Counted from the first letter of the stretch, positions 35,000-44,070 are shown. The stretch: 64,000 nucleotides of DNA from Pseudomonas sp. PDM04 (GCF_014851765.1 NZ_JACVAI010000003.1:682001-746000), one strand, 5' to 3'. Numbers and translations are program-made. Notes: generated by a model not told the origin, from the sequence alone.

Positions 35000-35827
35000 A
35001 TGGATCTGCGTTTGATATTGAGCGTGCTGGGATTGACGCTGTTACCGGGCCTGTCCGTTGCGGCAGGCAAGTGCGAGCGCCTGGTGGTCACCGGCAGCCC
35101 GGATGCGCCGCCGTACCTGTGGCAGGATCCGCAGGACCCCAAGCACCTGATCGGCGCCAGTGCCGACCTGTTGCAGCAGGTGGCAGGGGAGTTGGGGGTC
35201 AAGGTCGAGTTGCTGTATGCCGGTAAGCGCGCTCAGGCCCTGGAAGAGGTGCGCAGCGGGCGCATGGACATGCTGGCGGATGCGCCGTTGACGATCAACG
35301 AGTTGCAGAGCCTGGACTACATCCATCCGCCGCTGTTGGAAAACGATTACCTCGTCTGGACCCGAAAGGACTCGCCGTTGGTTTACAACGAAGTACAGGA
35401 CCTTCACGGACATCCCGGTGCACTGTCGGAAAAGTCCCGGATAACCCCGGAATTTGCACTGTTCGCAGAACAGCACCTGGCCCTTGCCCGCACGGCGAAC
35501 CTGACCCAGGCGTTTCAAAAGCTGCTGCTGGGGGAGGTGGAATACGTGGTTGCCGGACGCTACTCGGGTATGGCGGTTGCGCAGACTTTGAGCATGGCCA
35601 ATGACCTGGTGGCGCATCCGCAGCCGGTCGACAAACCCGGCCTGTTCCTGGCGGTTTCCCATAACTCGGCCTGCAACGATCCGTGGTTGCGCGGACAGCT
35701 GGCCAAAAAGATGACAGAATTGCCCGCGTCCGGACTGACGCAAGCCGCGCTGTTGCGCAACATCGAGCGCTGGAAAACCCAGCTCTCCCAACCGCCGCAG
35801 GCCCCCGTCAGTGCCCCAAAACAGTAG
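35000..35827 (+). CDS. Periplasmic solute-binding protein, family 3 type
   Basis: A 275-residue exported protein: signal peptide to about residue 24 (LGLTLLPGLSVAAG) and then a family-3-like binding fold (RLVVTGSPDAPPYLWQDP..., ...LEEVRSGRMDMLADAPLT..., DYIHPPLLENDYLVWTRKDS). No transporter genes lie next to it, so it may act as an orphan sensor or signalling protein. ATG 35000 is six to seven bases after GGGGG; ATG 34994 touches that site. The C-terminal tail is Pro/Gln-rich. The ligand is unknown. Confidence 0.83.
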   Translation: MDLRLILSVLGLTLLPGLSVAAGKCERLVVTGSPDAPPYLWQDPQDPKHLIGASADLLQQVAGELGVKVELLYAGKRAQALEEVRSGRMDMLADAPLTINELQSLDYIHPPLLENDYLVWTRKDSPLVYNEVQDLHGHPGALSEKSRITPEFALFAEQHLALARTANLTQAFQKLLLGEVEYVVAGRYSGMAVAQTLSMANDLVAHPQPVDKPGLFLAVSHNSACNDPWLRGQLAKKMTELPASGLTQAALLRNIERWKTQLSQPPQAPVSAPKQ

Positions 35828-35836
35828 GGATTTTTA

Positions 35837-36193
35837 GTGAGTATTCGACCTCTTTTCGCTGCCCTGGCCGTTCTGGCCCTGGCGGGGTGTGCAGCCGATC
35901 CAGCCCCCAATGAACAGTTCCGCCTGACCGAGCAGGCTCTGGCACAGGCCAAGGCCGTGGGCGCCACTGCCGACGACGTGCCGGAAATGAAACTGGCGGA
36001 AGACAAGTTCAGTCGCGCCCAGGGCGATATGGCCGATCAATCCTACAAGCATGCGCGGATGCGTTCTGAACAAGCCGAACTGGACGCTCGCCTGGCCGAA
36101 GCCAGGGTGCTGACCCTCAAGAGTGAGGAGCAGCTGAAGATGCTCAATGCCCGCATCACTCGACTGCGCAAGCAAGTGGGGGATGCCCAATGA
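35837..36193 (+). CDS. DUF4398 lipoprotein
   Basis: A 118-residue lipoprotein: lipobox LALAGC with Cys18, then an Ala/Glu/Lys-rich, mostly helical DUF4398 region (EQFRLTEQALAQAKAVGA...KLAEDKFSRAQ...ARLAEARVLTLKSEEQL) likely to form a coiled coil. GTG start at 35837, nine bases after the preceding gene. It overlaps the OmpA-type gene by four bases (ATGA), so the two are a translation pair and probably work together at the outer membrane. Confidence 0.85.
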   Translation: MSIRPLFAALAVLALAGCAADPAPNEQFRLTEQALAQAKAVGATADDVPEMKLAEDKFSRAQGDMADQSYKHARMRSEQAELDARLAEARVLTLKSEEQLKMLNARITRLRKQVGDAQ

Positions 36194-37002
36194 ACCTCAA
36201 CTCCAAGGTTGCAGCGGCCCTGATCCTCGCCGGTTGCATCAGTCTCTGCGGCTGCGCCGGTCAGCGCAGCGAAGCCGCATTGCAGGATGCGAGCAACGAT
36301 TTCCAGAAGGTCAAGGAAGATGCCAACGTGCTGCGCATCGCGCCAAAGGACGTGATCCGTGCCGGCGAGTCCCTGGCGCGCGCCGATCGTTTATCCAGTT
36401 ACTGGGGCAGCGGTTCGGACGTGGTGCACTATGCCTACCTGAGCAGCCGCTACAGTGAAATCGCCCGGGAGCACACCAACCTGGTGCTCAACGAAGAGCG
36501 CGCGGCAAAGCTCGAGCTCGAGCGCCAACGCCTGCAACTGGCGTTGCGTGAGTCCAAGCTGTTCAGCGTACAGCAGCAGGGCAAGTGGCTCGAAGAACAG
36601 ATTGTCGCGCTCGCCACCACCCAGACCGACCGTGGCCTGGTGATGACCCTGGGCGATGTGCTGTTCGATACCGGCGAAGCGGAACTGAAGAACTCGGCCA
36701 ACCGTGTGGTGTTGAAGATCGTCCAGTTTCTGCAGCTCAACCCCAAGCGCGTCGTACGCATCGAGGGTTATACCGACAGTACCGGTGGCAAGCAGGAAAA
36801 CCTCAAGCTGTCCCGGGACCGTGCGCAATCGGTGGCCGATGTGCTGATGGACCTGGGCATCGACGACAAGCGTATTCAGGTCGAAGGTTACGGCGACGAA
36901 TACCCGGTGGACGTGAACGCATCCGAACGGGGACGTGCGCAGAATCGTCGAGTGGAAATCGTGTTCTCCGACGAAAAAGGCCAGCTCGGCGCCGCCCGCT
37001 GA
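36190..37002 (+). CDS. OmpA-domain lipoprotein with DUF4398-like N-terminus
   Basis: A 270-residue envelope protein. The N-terminus has two lipobox-like cysteines (LAGC at 16 and LCGC at 22). Residues ~30-150 are helical and related in style to DUF4398, and the C-terminal ~120 residues are an OmpA-like peptidoglycan-binding domain (LGDVLFDTGEAELKN, then RIEGYTDSTG and SRDRAQSVADVL, ending GRAQNRRVEI). It should tie the outer membrane to the cell wall. It is translationally coupled to the preceding lipoprotein and ends in a terminator. Confidence 0.9.
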   Translation: MNLNSKVAAALILAGCISLCGCAGQRSEAALQDASNDFQKVKEDANVLRIAPKDVIRAGESLARADRLSSYWGSGSDVVHYAYLSSRYSEIAREHTNLVLNEERAAKLELERQRLQLALRESKLFSVQQQGKWLEEQIVALATTQTDRGLVMTLGDVLFDTGEAELKNSANRVVLKIVQFLQLNPKRVVRIEGYTDSTGGKQENLKLSRDRAQSVADVLMDLGIDDKRIQVEGYGDEYPVDVNASERGRAQNRRVEIVFSDEKGQLGAAR

Positions 37003-37017
37003 GGACGGCGTCACTGG

Positions 37018-37052
37018 AAAACCCGGCCTGTCCGTCAGTGCCGGGTTTTTTT
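37018..37052 (+). terminator. Intrinsic terminator after OmpA-domain gene
   Basis: AAAACCCGGC (37018-37027) pairs with GCCGGGTTTTT (from 37040) around a 12-base loop, followed by T residues. Confidence 0.9.
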
Positions 37053-37213
37053 GCGCTTGCCAACCGCCTCACAGGCTTGATGGAAGCAGTACAGATTTTG
37101 CTGACACTGCACTGTACTGTCGACTATTGTGGTAACTGTCCCCGTACACTTTTAAACTGTTCCGGTATTGTTTCACACAAGAATAAAATGCCCGTGAAAT
37201 CGAGTGCTGCGTC

Positions 37214-38653
37214 ATGACCAACCTCTTGCTCTACCAACGTATTGCTCAACAACTGGCCGAAGACATCCGCCGCGGTGTCTATCAACCGGGGGAGCGCGTG
37301 CCTTCGGTGCGCAAGATGAGCTCGCAGCTCAACGTCAGCCATGCCACGGTGTTGCAGGCCTACGCCAACCTCGAGGATCAGGGGCTGATCCGTGCCCGGC
37401 CGCAGTCGGGTTACTATGTCCACCAGACCCCGGCCCTGACGGCACCGACGCCGGATATCGCCCGGGTCGAGCGCCCGGGGCTGGTCACCCGCAGCAGCAT
37501 CATCCAGCAGGTCCTGGTCGAGTCGCGCCGCGAAGGGGTGTTCCCGCTGGGCGCGGCGGTGCCCAGCGTTGACTACCTGCCGGTACGCGCGCTGCACCAG
37601 CAACTGGCCAAGGTCACCCGCTTCCATAGCCCGCGGGCGTTCAGCTACATGTTCAGCCCCGGTTTCGAGCCGTTGCGCCGCCAGGTGGCGATTCGCATGC
37701 GCGATGCCGGCGTGGTGGTCGATCCGTCCGAAGTGGTGATCACCCACGGTTGCGTCGATGCGCTGCAAATGTCGCTGCGCGTGCTGACCCGGCCGGGCGA
37801 TCTGATCGCCGCCGAGTCGCCGACCTACTACGGGTTGCTGCAACTGGCTGACCTGCTGGGCCTGAAAGTCATCGAGATCCCCAGCGATCCGGCCACCGGC
37901 ATGAGCCTGGAGGCGTTGCAACTGGCGGCCAACCAATGGTCGATCAAGGCGCTGGTACTGACGACCCGCCTGGGCAATCCGCTGGGGGGCACCATGCCCG
38001 AAGAGCGGCAGAAACAATTGCTGCGCCTGGCGTCGGATTTCGATATCCAGGTCGTCGAGGACGACATCTACGGCGAATTGATGTTCGAACAGGGCCGGAC
38101 CAAGGCGCTGAAGGCCTACGACCGGCTGGATCGGGTGATCTATTGCTCGAGCTTTTCCAAGACCCTGTCTCCGGGTGTACGGATCGGCTGGATGATCGCC
38201 GGCAAGTACCAGCAGGAAATCCAGCGTCTGCAGACATTCAGTACGCATTCGGCCTGCAGCGTCACGCAGATGGGGATCGCCGCCTACCTGGAAAACGGCG
38301 GTTATGACCGGCATCTACGCTTCATTCGCCAGGAATACCGCAAGAATCTCAGCGCCTTCCAGCTCGCGGTGCAGCAGTATTTCCCGGAAGGCACGCAGAT
38401 GACCCGGCCGACCGGAGGATTCATTCTGTGGGTGAGCCTGCCGGGCAGGGTCAACACCCAGGAGCTGCATGTGCGTGCCCTGCAACAAGGCATCAGCATT
38501 GCGCCGGGACTGATTTTCAGTAACACCGAGCAATTCAATCACTGCATTCGGCTCAACTGCGGTACGCCGTGGAACCGCGAGGCCGAGCGGGCCTTGATGA
38601 CCCTTGGCATGCTTGCCACACAACTGTGTCAGGAGACGGCCGGCAACTTTTGA
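37214..38653 (+). CDS. MocR-family regulator (GntR helix-turn-helix plus aminotransferase-like domain)
   Basis: A 479-residue fusion: winged helix at residues ~5-75 (QQLAEDIRRGVYQPGERVPSVRKMSSQLNVSHATVLQAY) and a fold-type I aminotransferase-like domain with the PLP lysine at about residue 316 in SSFSKTLSPGVRIGWM. MocR proteins bind PLP or a PLP-amine adduct and regulate vitamin B6, GABA, taurine or amino-acid genes. No such target gene is adjacent, and the next gene encodes a Lys/Ala/Pro-rich secreted protein. Targets unknown. Confidence 0.9.
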   Translation: MTNLLLYQRIAQQLAEDIRRGVYQPGERVPSVRKMSSQLNVSHATVLQAYANLEDQGLIRARPQSGYYVHQTPALTAPTPDIARVERPGLVTRSSIIQQVLVESRREGVFPLGAAVPSVDYLPVRALHQQLAKVTRFHSPRAFSYMFSPGFEPLRRQVAIRMRDAGVVVDPSEVVITHGCVDALQMSLRVLTRPGDLIAAESPTYYGLLQLADLLGLKVIEIPSDPATGMSLEALQLAANQWSIKALVLTTRLGNPLGGTMPEERQKQLLRLASDFDIQVVEDDIYGELMFEQGRTKALKAYDRLDRVIYCSSFSKTLSPGVRIGWMIAGKYQQEIQRLQTFSTHSACSVTQMGIAAYLENGGYDRHLRFIRQEYRKNLSAFQLAVQQYFPEGTQMTRPTGGFILWVSLPGRVNTQELHVRALQQGISIAPGLIFSNTEQFNHCIRLNCGTPWNREAERALMTLGMLATQLCQETAGNF

Positions 38654-38744
38654 AAAAAAGCCGCGCCCGACCGAGCTTGTCTTGTTGCCTCCAACAAGCG
38701 AGCATATGGCCCTCTGCCGATGCGCCGTGAACTCCGTAGGGTCC

Positions 38745-39269
38745 ATGAAACCGATTCTTTTCTCTGTGTGCCTGGCGATCTTTCTGTCACTGACCGTCCA
38801 GGCGCAACGCGTGATGGCGGCTGCCGTCCAGGAAAAACCTGCGGCGAGCGCCACCTCGAAAAAAGTGGCGCCGACCAAGGTCGCCCCGGTCAAGAAGGCC
38901 TCTGCAGTGAAGCAAGCGGCGCCGGCCAAACAGGTCACGCCCGCCAAAAAGAGCGCCGCCAAGGTGAAAAAGCGCCCGCCGATTGCCGCCAAGTCCAAAC
39001 CCGCCAGTGAGATCGTGAAAACCCCGCTGCCTTCGGCGAAACTGGATTTGAGCCTGCCCGAGGACATGGCCGAGGAACTGAAACCGGTGGGTACCGTGCC
39101 CTTGCCCAGGCACGATGGCGTGCTGCCGCAGATGTTCGGTGACAAGACCGGCAGCTCGCCATTTCAGCTCAACGGGCGGCTGATCAGCAACGAAATGCAA
39201 CTGCAACTGCGTAACGAAGAGCGCCGTGAAGTCGAAGGCGCCGCGCTGGAGTTCGAATTCAAGCGCTAA
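38745..39269 (+). CDS. Exported Lys/Ala/Pro-rich protein
   Basis: A 174-residue product if read from ATG 38745: signal peptide MKPILFSVCLAIFLSLTVQA, then a long repeat-like KKAxxVK/APAK stretch (residues ~35-90) and a structured C-terminus (LPEDMAEELKPVGTVPLPRHDGVLPQMFGDKTGSSPF...). Such Lys/Ala/Pro repeats often cause false labels as initiation factor IF-2. The basic tail suggests binding to an acidic surface such as LPS or nucleic acid; this is inference. ATG 38706 is an alternative start and the ribosome site is weak. Confidence 0.7.
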   Translation: MKPILFSVCLAIFLSLTVQAQRVMAAAVQEKPAASATSKKVAPTKVAPVKKASAVKQAAPAKQVTPAKKSAAKVKKRPPIAAKSKPASEIVKTPLPSAKLDLSLPEDMAEELKPVGTVPLPRHDGVLPQMFGDKTGSSPFQLNGRLISNEMQLQLRNEERREVEGAALEFEFKR

Positions 39270-39433
39270 TGTCCCGCCTTCTGTGACCCGTGCGCCAGAC
39301 GCTTTGTCGGAGACTGGTCAGTCACGTTCGATTGAGCGTAAAAACCCGCTGCCAGGTAATTTAAAACGCCTGTTTTAGCCGCTATTCTGTGCCCGTCCAT
39401 TAATCCATCACCCGTCGCGAGGAGCCCGTCGTC

Positions 39434-39688
39434 ATGAAATGCCGTGAAGGCTGTGGCGCCTGCTGCATTGCCCCATCCATCAGCTCCGCGATTCCCGGCA
39501 TGCCCAATGGCAAGGCCGCTGGAGAACGTTGCGCGCAGCTGTCTGTCGAAAACCTGTGCAACATCTTCGGCCAACCGGAACGACCTGCGGTGTGCTCTGG
39601 CTTCAAGGCCGATGTCGAGGTCTGCGGCGCCAGCAGCGAAGAAGCGATCAGGCTGCTGGGCTGGTGGGAGCAAATGACGGCGGCATGA
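39434..39688 (+). CDS. YkgJ-family cysteine cluster protein
   Basis: An 84-residue protein with the zinc/iron-chelating pattern of the YkgJ family: MKCREGCGACCIAPSIS at the N-terminus, C33, C42 (ENLCNIFG) and later VCSGFKADVEVCG. The family is predicted to bind a metal or Fe-S cluster, with no assigned reaction. It is preceded by GAGGAG and followed 40 bases later by the START-domain gene. The 164 bases upstream hold nothing I can name. Confidence 0.88.
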   Translation: MKCREGCGACCIAPSISSAIPGMPNGKAAGERCAQLSVENLCNIFGQPERPAVCSGFKADVEVCGASSEEAIRLLGWWEQMTAA

Positions 39689-39728
39689 TGTGTCCAACGA
39701 CGGAACTTCAACAATAAGGAATAAGACT

Positions 39729-40334
39729 ATGGGTTCGCTGCATCGAATGGCTGTGCTGTGCGGGTTGACGGTGGCGCTGGCAACCAGCGCCGCCCAGGCG
39801 CAAGACTGGAAGGAGGCACGCAACGAGGACGGTATCAAGGTGTCCTTGAGCGAAGTGGCCGGTTCCGACTACAAGGCGTACCAGGGCGTCACCCTGATGA
39901 AAACCACCGTGGCCAAATTGCGCGCGCTGCAGGATGACGTGGCGGGAGCCTGCACCTGGATCTACGAGTGCAAACAGCAGAAATTGCTCAAGCACGAAGG
40001 CGACCAGAGCTGGACCTACAGCCAGTTCAACACCCCATGGCCGGTGACACCGCGTGATTCGGTACTGCACGTCACCACCAGCGAAGGCGCCGATGGCAGC
40101 TTGACCCGCAAGCTTGAAGGCGTGCCCAAGTACATCCCCGAAGAAAAGGGCTTCGTACGGGTCGCCAAGGTCGAGGGTTTCTGGAAGTTCGTGCCCAAGG
40201 GCGACCAGGTCGAAGTGACCTACCAGGTGCACACCGAACCGGGCGGCAGCGTGCCGTCGATGGTTGCCAACAAGTTTGTAGTGGATGCGCCATTCAATAC
40301 CTTGAAAGCGCTGAAGGCGAAAGCCGAGCAGTAA
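39729..40334 (+). CDS. Exported START-domain protein
   Basis: A 201-residue precursor with a signal peptide ending SAAQAQ (residue ~24) and a mature domain of START/Bet v1 type, which forms a pocket for lipids: DWKEARNEDGIKVSL, then YECKQQKLLKHEGDQSWTY, TPWPVTPRDSVLHV and the late PSMVANKFVVDAPFNTLKALK helix. I chose ATG 39729 with AAGGA ahead; the frame opens 13 codons earlier without signal-peptide character. The role is probably lipid binding in the periplasm; ligand unknown. Confidence 0.83.
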   Translation: MGSLHRMAVLCGLTVALATSAAQAQDWKEARNEDGIKVSLSEVAGSDYKAYQGVTLMKTTVAKLRALQDDVAGACTWIYECKQQKLLKHEGDQSWTYSQFNTPWPVTPRDSVLHVTTSEGADGSLTRKLEGVPKYIPEEKGFVRVAKVEGFWKFVPKGDQVEVTYQVHTEPGGSVPSMVANKFVVDAPFNTLKALKAKAEQ

Positions 40335-40344
40335 CACCACCACT

Positions 40345-40370
40345 GTGGGAGCGAGCAGGCTCGCTCCCAC
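40345..40370. repeat. REP palindrome
   Basis: GTGGGAGCGAGC and its exact reverse complement are separated by only two bases, 10 bases after the START-domain gene. A T-rich stretch follows, so it may also help end transcription. Confidence 0.8.
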
Positions 40371-40596
40371 TGCCGTGACTTTATTTTGTTTCCACATATG
40401 CGTTGAACGAAATTTTCACAAAGTCTCCAAGACAATTCGCCCGCGTCAACTTTGCCGCTCAGTTATCAATGGCAATGCCACCACTGATCGTGCAACATTT
40501 GCGCACCGCGCAAACCCCGGGGCCTGGTACGGGCCAACAGAGGGCAGGGCGCAGCCGCCTTTTTGCAACTTCAACTTCCAAGGGTCCTAAAACGAC

Positions 40597-42690
40597 ATGG
40601 CAATCCCGGACGCCCTGAGTCAGCAGCGAGCCTCTAATCGCCTGCTGCAACCGACCGTCAAATCGCATCTGGCCTACACGCTGCTGTGCGCACTGGTCAT
40701 GATGGTGATGTTCAGCCTGCTGCGCCTGGCGCTGCTGGTCTACAACCGCGAGATGATCCTCGACACCCCGGCCTCGACCTTTGTCGAAGCTTTCGCCAAC
40801 GGCCTGCGTTTCGACCTGCGCCTGGTGGTTTACCTCAGCATTCCATTGGTGTTGGCCCTGTTCAGCGCCCGGGCCATGGCTGCGCGCGGGTTCTTCCGCC
40901 TCTGGCTGACCGTTGCGTCGAGCATCGCGCTGTTCCTCGGCCTGATGGAGATGGACTTCTATCGCGAGTTCCACCAGCGCCTCAACGGCCTGGTCTTCCA
41001 GTATGTAAAGGAAGACCCGAAAACCGTGATGAGCATGCTCTGGTACGGTTTCCCGGTGGTTCGCTACGTGCTCGCCTGGGCCGTGGGGACGGTGATTCTG
41101 ACCCTGGCGTTCAAGGGCGCCGACCGTGCGACCCGTCCTCGCGGGCCGTTCAGTGGTGGCAGCATCGGCGCGCGCCAGGTCGCTCCGTGGTACGCGCGCC
41201 TGGCGGTGTTCGTGGTCTGCCTGCTGATCTGCGTGGTCGCGGCTCGCGGCACCCTGCGTCAAGGTCCGCCGCTGCGTTGGGGTGACGTCTACACCACCGA
41301 TTCGAACTTCGCCAACCAGTTGGGCCTCAACGGTACGCTGTCGCTGATCGCGGCGGCCAAGAGCCGGATGTCCGAGGATCGCGACAACATCTGGAAAGCC
41401 ACTATTGAACAGCCGGTGGCCCAGCAAACCGTGCGCGACCTGCTGCTGACGCCGAGCGACAAGCTGGTGGATGCCGAGACCGCCGCCGTTCGCCGTACCT
41501 ACACGCCGAATGCCGACAAGACCCTGCCGATCAAGAACGTTGTGGTGATCCTGATGGAGAGCTTCGCCGGTCACTCGGTCGGTGCGCTGGGGCGTCCGGG
41601 CAACGTCACGCCGTACTTCGACAAGCTGTCGAAGGAAGGCCTGTTGTTCGACCGTTTCTTCTCCAATGGCACGCACACCCATCAGGGCATGTTCGCCACC
41701 ATGGCTTGCTTCCCCAACCTGCCCGGTTTCGAATACCTGATGCAGACCCCCGAAGGCAGTCACAAGCTGTCTGGCCTGCCGCAACTGCTGAGCGCCCGTG
41801 ACTACGACGACGTGTATGTCTACAACGGCGACTTCGCCTGGGACAACCAGTCGGGCTTCTTCAGCAACCAGGGCATGACCAACTTCATCGGGCGTAACGA
41901 CTTCGTCAACCCGGTGTTCTCCGATCCGACCTGGGGCGTGTCCGACCAGGATATGTTCAATCGCGGTCTGGAAGAGTTGAAGGCCCGCGACGGCAAGGAC
42001 AAGAAGCCGTTCTATGCCTTGCTGCAGACCCTGTCCAACCACACGCCGTACGCCTTGCCGACACCGTTGCCAGTGGAGCGTGTGACCGATCGTGGCAGCC
42101 TCAACGAGCATTTGACCGCCATGCGTTACTCCGACTGGGCGCTGGGTCAGTTCTTCGAGAAGGCGCGCAAGGAGCCGTACTTCAAGGAAACGCTGTTCGT
42201 GATCGTCGGCGACCATGGTTTCGGCAACGAGCAGCAAATCACCGAAATGGACCTGGGCCGCTTCAACGTTCCAATGCTGCTGATCGGGCCGGGCGTCCAG
42301 GACAAGTTCGGCCAGGTTGACCACACCGTAGGCACCCAGATCGACATCGTGCCGACCATCATGGGGCGTATCGGTGGGGATGTGCTTCACCAGTGCTGGG
42401 GCCGTGACCTGCTGAACCTGCCGGAAGGCGACAAGGGCTTTGGCGTGATCAAGCCGTCGGGCAGTGACCAGACGGTTGCGTTGCTCACCGCCGACCGCGT
42501 GTTGGTGCTGCCGAAGGAAATGGAACCCAAGCTGTATCAGTACCAGTTGGGCGCCAATCCCAAAGGTGAGCTGATCCCGGCGTCGGCCGATGAAGCGGTG
42601 CTCAGGAAGAAGCTTGAGTCGTTTATCCAGACGGCGACCAAGAGTCTGATCGATAACACCGCCGGTGTGGTTGACGGCAAGCCGGACTAA
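40597..42690 (+). CDS. LTA synthase-type membrane sulfatase-fold enzyme
   Basis: A 697-residue inner-membrane protein with about five N-terminal hydrophobic helices (to residue ~215) and a periplasmic alkaline-phosphatase/sulfatase-fold domain. KNVVVILMESFAGHSVGALG holds the metal Glu, SNGTHTHQGMFATMACFPNL the likely nucleophile Thr, and VIVGDHGFGN the later Asp-His ligands. The family includes lipoteichoic acid synthases, OpgB and other phosphoglycerol or phosphoethanolamine transferases. In a Gram-negative cell, modification of periplasmic glucans or LPS is most likely, but the acceptor is not readable. Confidence 0.9.
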   Translation: MAIPDALSQQRASNRLLQPTVKSHLAYTLLCALVMMVMFSLLRLALLVYNREMILDTPASTFVEAFANGLRFDLRLVVYLSIPLVLALFSARAMAARGFFRLWLTVASSIALFLGLMEMDFYREFHQRLNGLVFQYVKEDPKTVMSMLWYGFPVVRYVLAWAVGTVILTLAFKGADRATRPRGPFSGGSIGARQVAPWYARLAVFVVCLLICVVAARGTLRQGPPLRWGDVYTTDSNFANQLGLNGTLSLIAAAKSRMSEDRDNIWKATIEQPVAQQTVRDLLLTPSDKLVDAETAAVRRTYTPNADKTLPIKNVVVILMESFAGHSVGALGRPGNVTPYFDKLSKEGLLFDRFFSNGTHTHQGMFATMACFPNLPGFEYLMQTPEGSHKLSGLPQLLSARDYDDVYVYNGDFAWDNQSGFFSNQGMTNFIGRNDFVNPVFSDPTWGVSDQDMFNRGLEELKARDGKDKKPFYALLQTLSNHTPYALPTPLPVERVTDRGSLNEHLTAMRYSDWALGQFFEKARKEPYFKETLFVIVGDHGFGNEQQITEMDLGRFNVPMLLIGPGVQDKFGQVDHTVGTQIDIVPTIMGRIGGDVLHQCWGRDLLNLPEGDKGFGVIKPSGSDQTVALLTADRVLVLPKEMEPKLYQYQLGANPKGELIPASADEAVLRKKLESFIQTATKSLIDNTAGVVDGKPD

Positions 42691-42704
42691 GTTCCCGGCG
42701 CAAT

Positions 42705-42737
42705 AAAAAAGAGGCCCTACACAGGGCCTCTTTTTTT
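42705..42737. terminator. Bidirectional terminator
   Basis: AAAAAAGAGGCCCT (42705-42718) and AGGGCCTCTTTTTTT (42723-42737) form a perfect stem with an ACAC loop. It can end both the sulfatase-fold gene and the convergent DUF3309 gene, whose stop is ten bases away. Confidence 0.95.
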
Positions 42738-42747
42738 ATCGGTCGTT

Positions 42748-42900
42748 TTATATCTTGCCGAGCAACAGCAGGATCAACAGCACCACCAATACCACGCCGA
42801 TGATACCCGATGGGCCGTAACCCCAACTTCTGGAGTGAGGGAAGACCGGCAGGCCGCCTACCAGCAGGAGGATCAGAATAATAATTAGGATTGTGCCCAT
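42748..42900 (-). CDS. DUF3309 small membrane protein
   Basis: A 50-residue protein found by reading the minus strand of this gap. Its first half is a hydrophobic helix (MGTILIIILILLLVGGLP), followed by the diagnostic PHSRSWGYGPSG and a second hydrophobic helix ending LLLGKI. This arrangement is that of DUF3309, a family of ~50-residue membrane peptides in proteobacteria. AAGGAAA precedes the ATG. Function is unknown; related peptides are often stress-induced. The 285 bases on the other side up to the SDR gene are AT-rich with no further gene seen. Confidence 0.88.
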   Translation of the reverse strand: MGTILIIILILLLVGGLPVFPHSRSWGYGPSGIIGVVLVVLLILLLLGKI

Positions 42901-43185
42901 GTCTATTTCCTTGTTGGAAGTCTTCTGAAATTACCTGGCCTTTAACACTCAGCTGGAATGCGAAAAACCCAAGCTGCTTACAAAGTCCGACTCTCGCGAG
43001 TGAAAGAAAATTCCAAGTTTTTTTAATGTTTTTCGAAGACAGGCTTATTTCGTTTTAACAAGACAAGTTATCGCGCACCTGTGTTTGGTTTGTTCGGGCT
43101 ATTCAGCAATCTGATGGAGCGTGGGTTGGCCAGGGACCTTCGCTACACTCGACGTATCTTCCCCGGAACAACAAGGCTGTTTGCT

Positions 43186-44001
43186 ATGCAAAATCGCATG
43201 ATGATCACTGGCGCGGGCTCGGGCCTGGGTCGCGAAATCGCACTGCGCTGGGCGCGTGAAGGCTGGCGGCTGGCCTTGTCGGATGTCAGCGAGCCCGGCT
43301 TGCAGGAAACCCTGAAACTCGTTCGTGAAGCCGGTGGCGACGGTTTCATTCAACGTTGCGATGTGCGCGATTACAGTCAACTGACCGCTTTTGCCCAGGC
43401 CTGCGAAGTGAAGTTCGGTGGCATCGATGTCATCGTCAACAACGCAGGTGTCGCCTCGGGCGGGTTCTTCAGCGAACTGTCCCTGGAAGACTGGGATTGG
43501 CAGATCGCGATCAACCTGATGGGCGTGGTCAAAGGCTGCAAGGCTTTCCTGCCGCTGCTGGAAAAGAGCAAGGGCAAGATCATCAATATCGCGTCGATGG
43601 CTGCATTGATGCAGGGCCCGGCCATGAGCAACTACAACGTGGCCAAGGCCGGCGTGGTGGCGCTGTCGGAAAGCCTGCTGGTCGAACTGGCCCAGCAGGA
43701 AGTCGGCGTGCACGTGGTGTGTCCTTCCTTCTTCCAGACCAACCTGCTGGACTCGTTCCGGGGCCCGACACCGGCGATGAAAGCCCAGGTCGGCAAACTG
43801 CTGGAAAGTTCGCCAATCACCGCTGGCGATATTGCCGATTACATCTACCGGCAAGTGGCGGCCGGCGAGTTCATGATTTTGCCCCACGAACAGGGGCGCA
43901 TGGCGTGGGCGCTCAAGCAGAAGAACCCGCAGTTGCTCTACGATGAAATGACCGCCATGGCCGACAAAATGCGCGCCAAGGCCAAACAGACCGCAGGTTG
44001 A
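43186..44001 (+). CDS. Short-chain dehydrogenase/reductase
   Basis: A 271-residue SDR with TGAGSGLG near residue 9, NNAGVASGG near 86 and the active site Ser with YNVAK (S.......YNVAK). The C-terminal DYIYRQVAAGEFMILPHEQ extension is common in Pseudomonas SDRs of unknown substrate. I chose ATG 43186, which starts MQNRMMITGAG; the open frame 35 codons upstream does not fit an SDR N-terminus. No pathway partner lies nearby. Confidence 0.87.
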   Translation: MQNRMMITGAGSGLGREIALRWAREGWRLALSDVSEPGLQETLKLVREAGGDGFIQRCDVRDYSQLTAFAQACEVKFGGIDVIVNNAGVASGGFFSELSLEDWDWQIAINLMGVVKGCKAFLPLLEKSKGKIINIASMAALMQGPAMSNYNVAKAGVVALSESLLVELAQQEVGVHVVCPSFFQTNLLDSFRGPTPAMKAQVGKLLESSPITAGDIADYIYRQVAAGEFMILPHEQGRMAWALKQKNPQLLYDEMTAMADKMRAKAKQTAG

Positions 44002-44070
44002 GCTTGCCCCCTGCCAGCGTCCTCGTTAGGGTGGCCGCCATCGATCGGTCAACCCTACGAGACGCCAGGC

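Noticed and set aside
40459..42390. A 643-codon minus-strand frame opposite the LTA-synthase-like gene.
   Set aside because: Composition typical of an antisense shadow and no ribosome site; the + strand gene shows membrane helices and active-site motifs.
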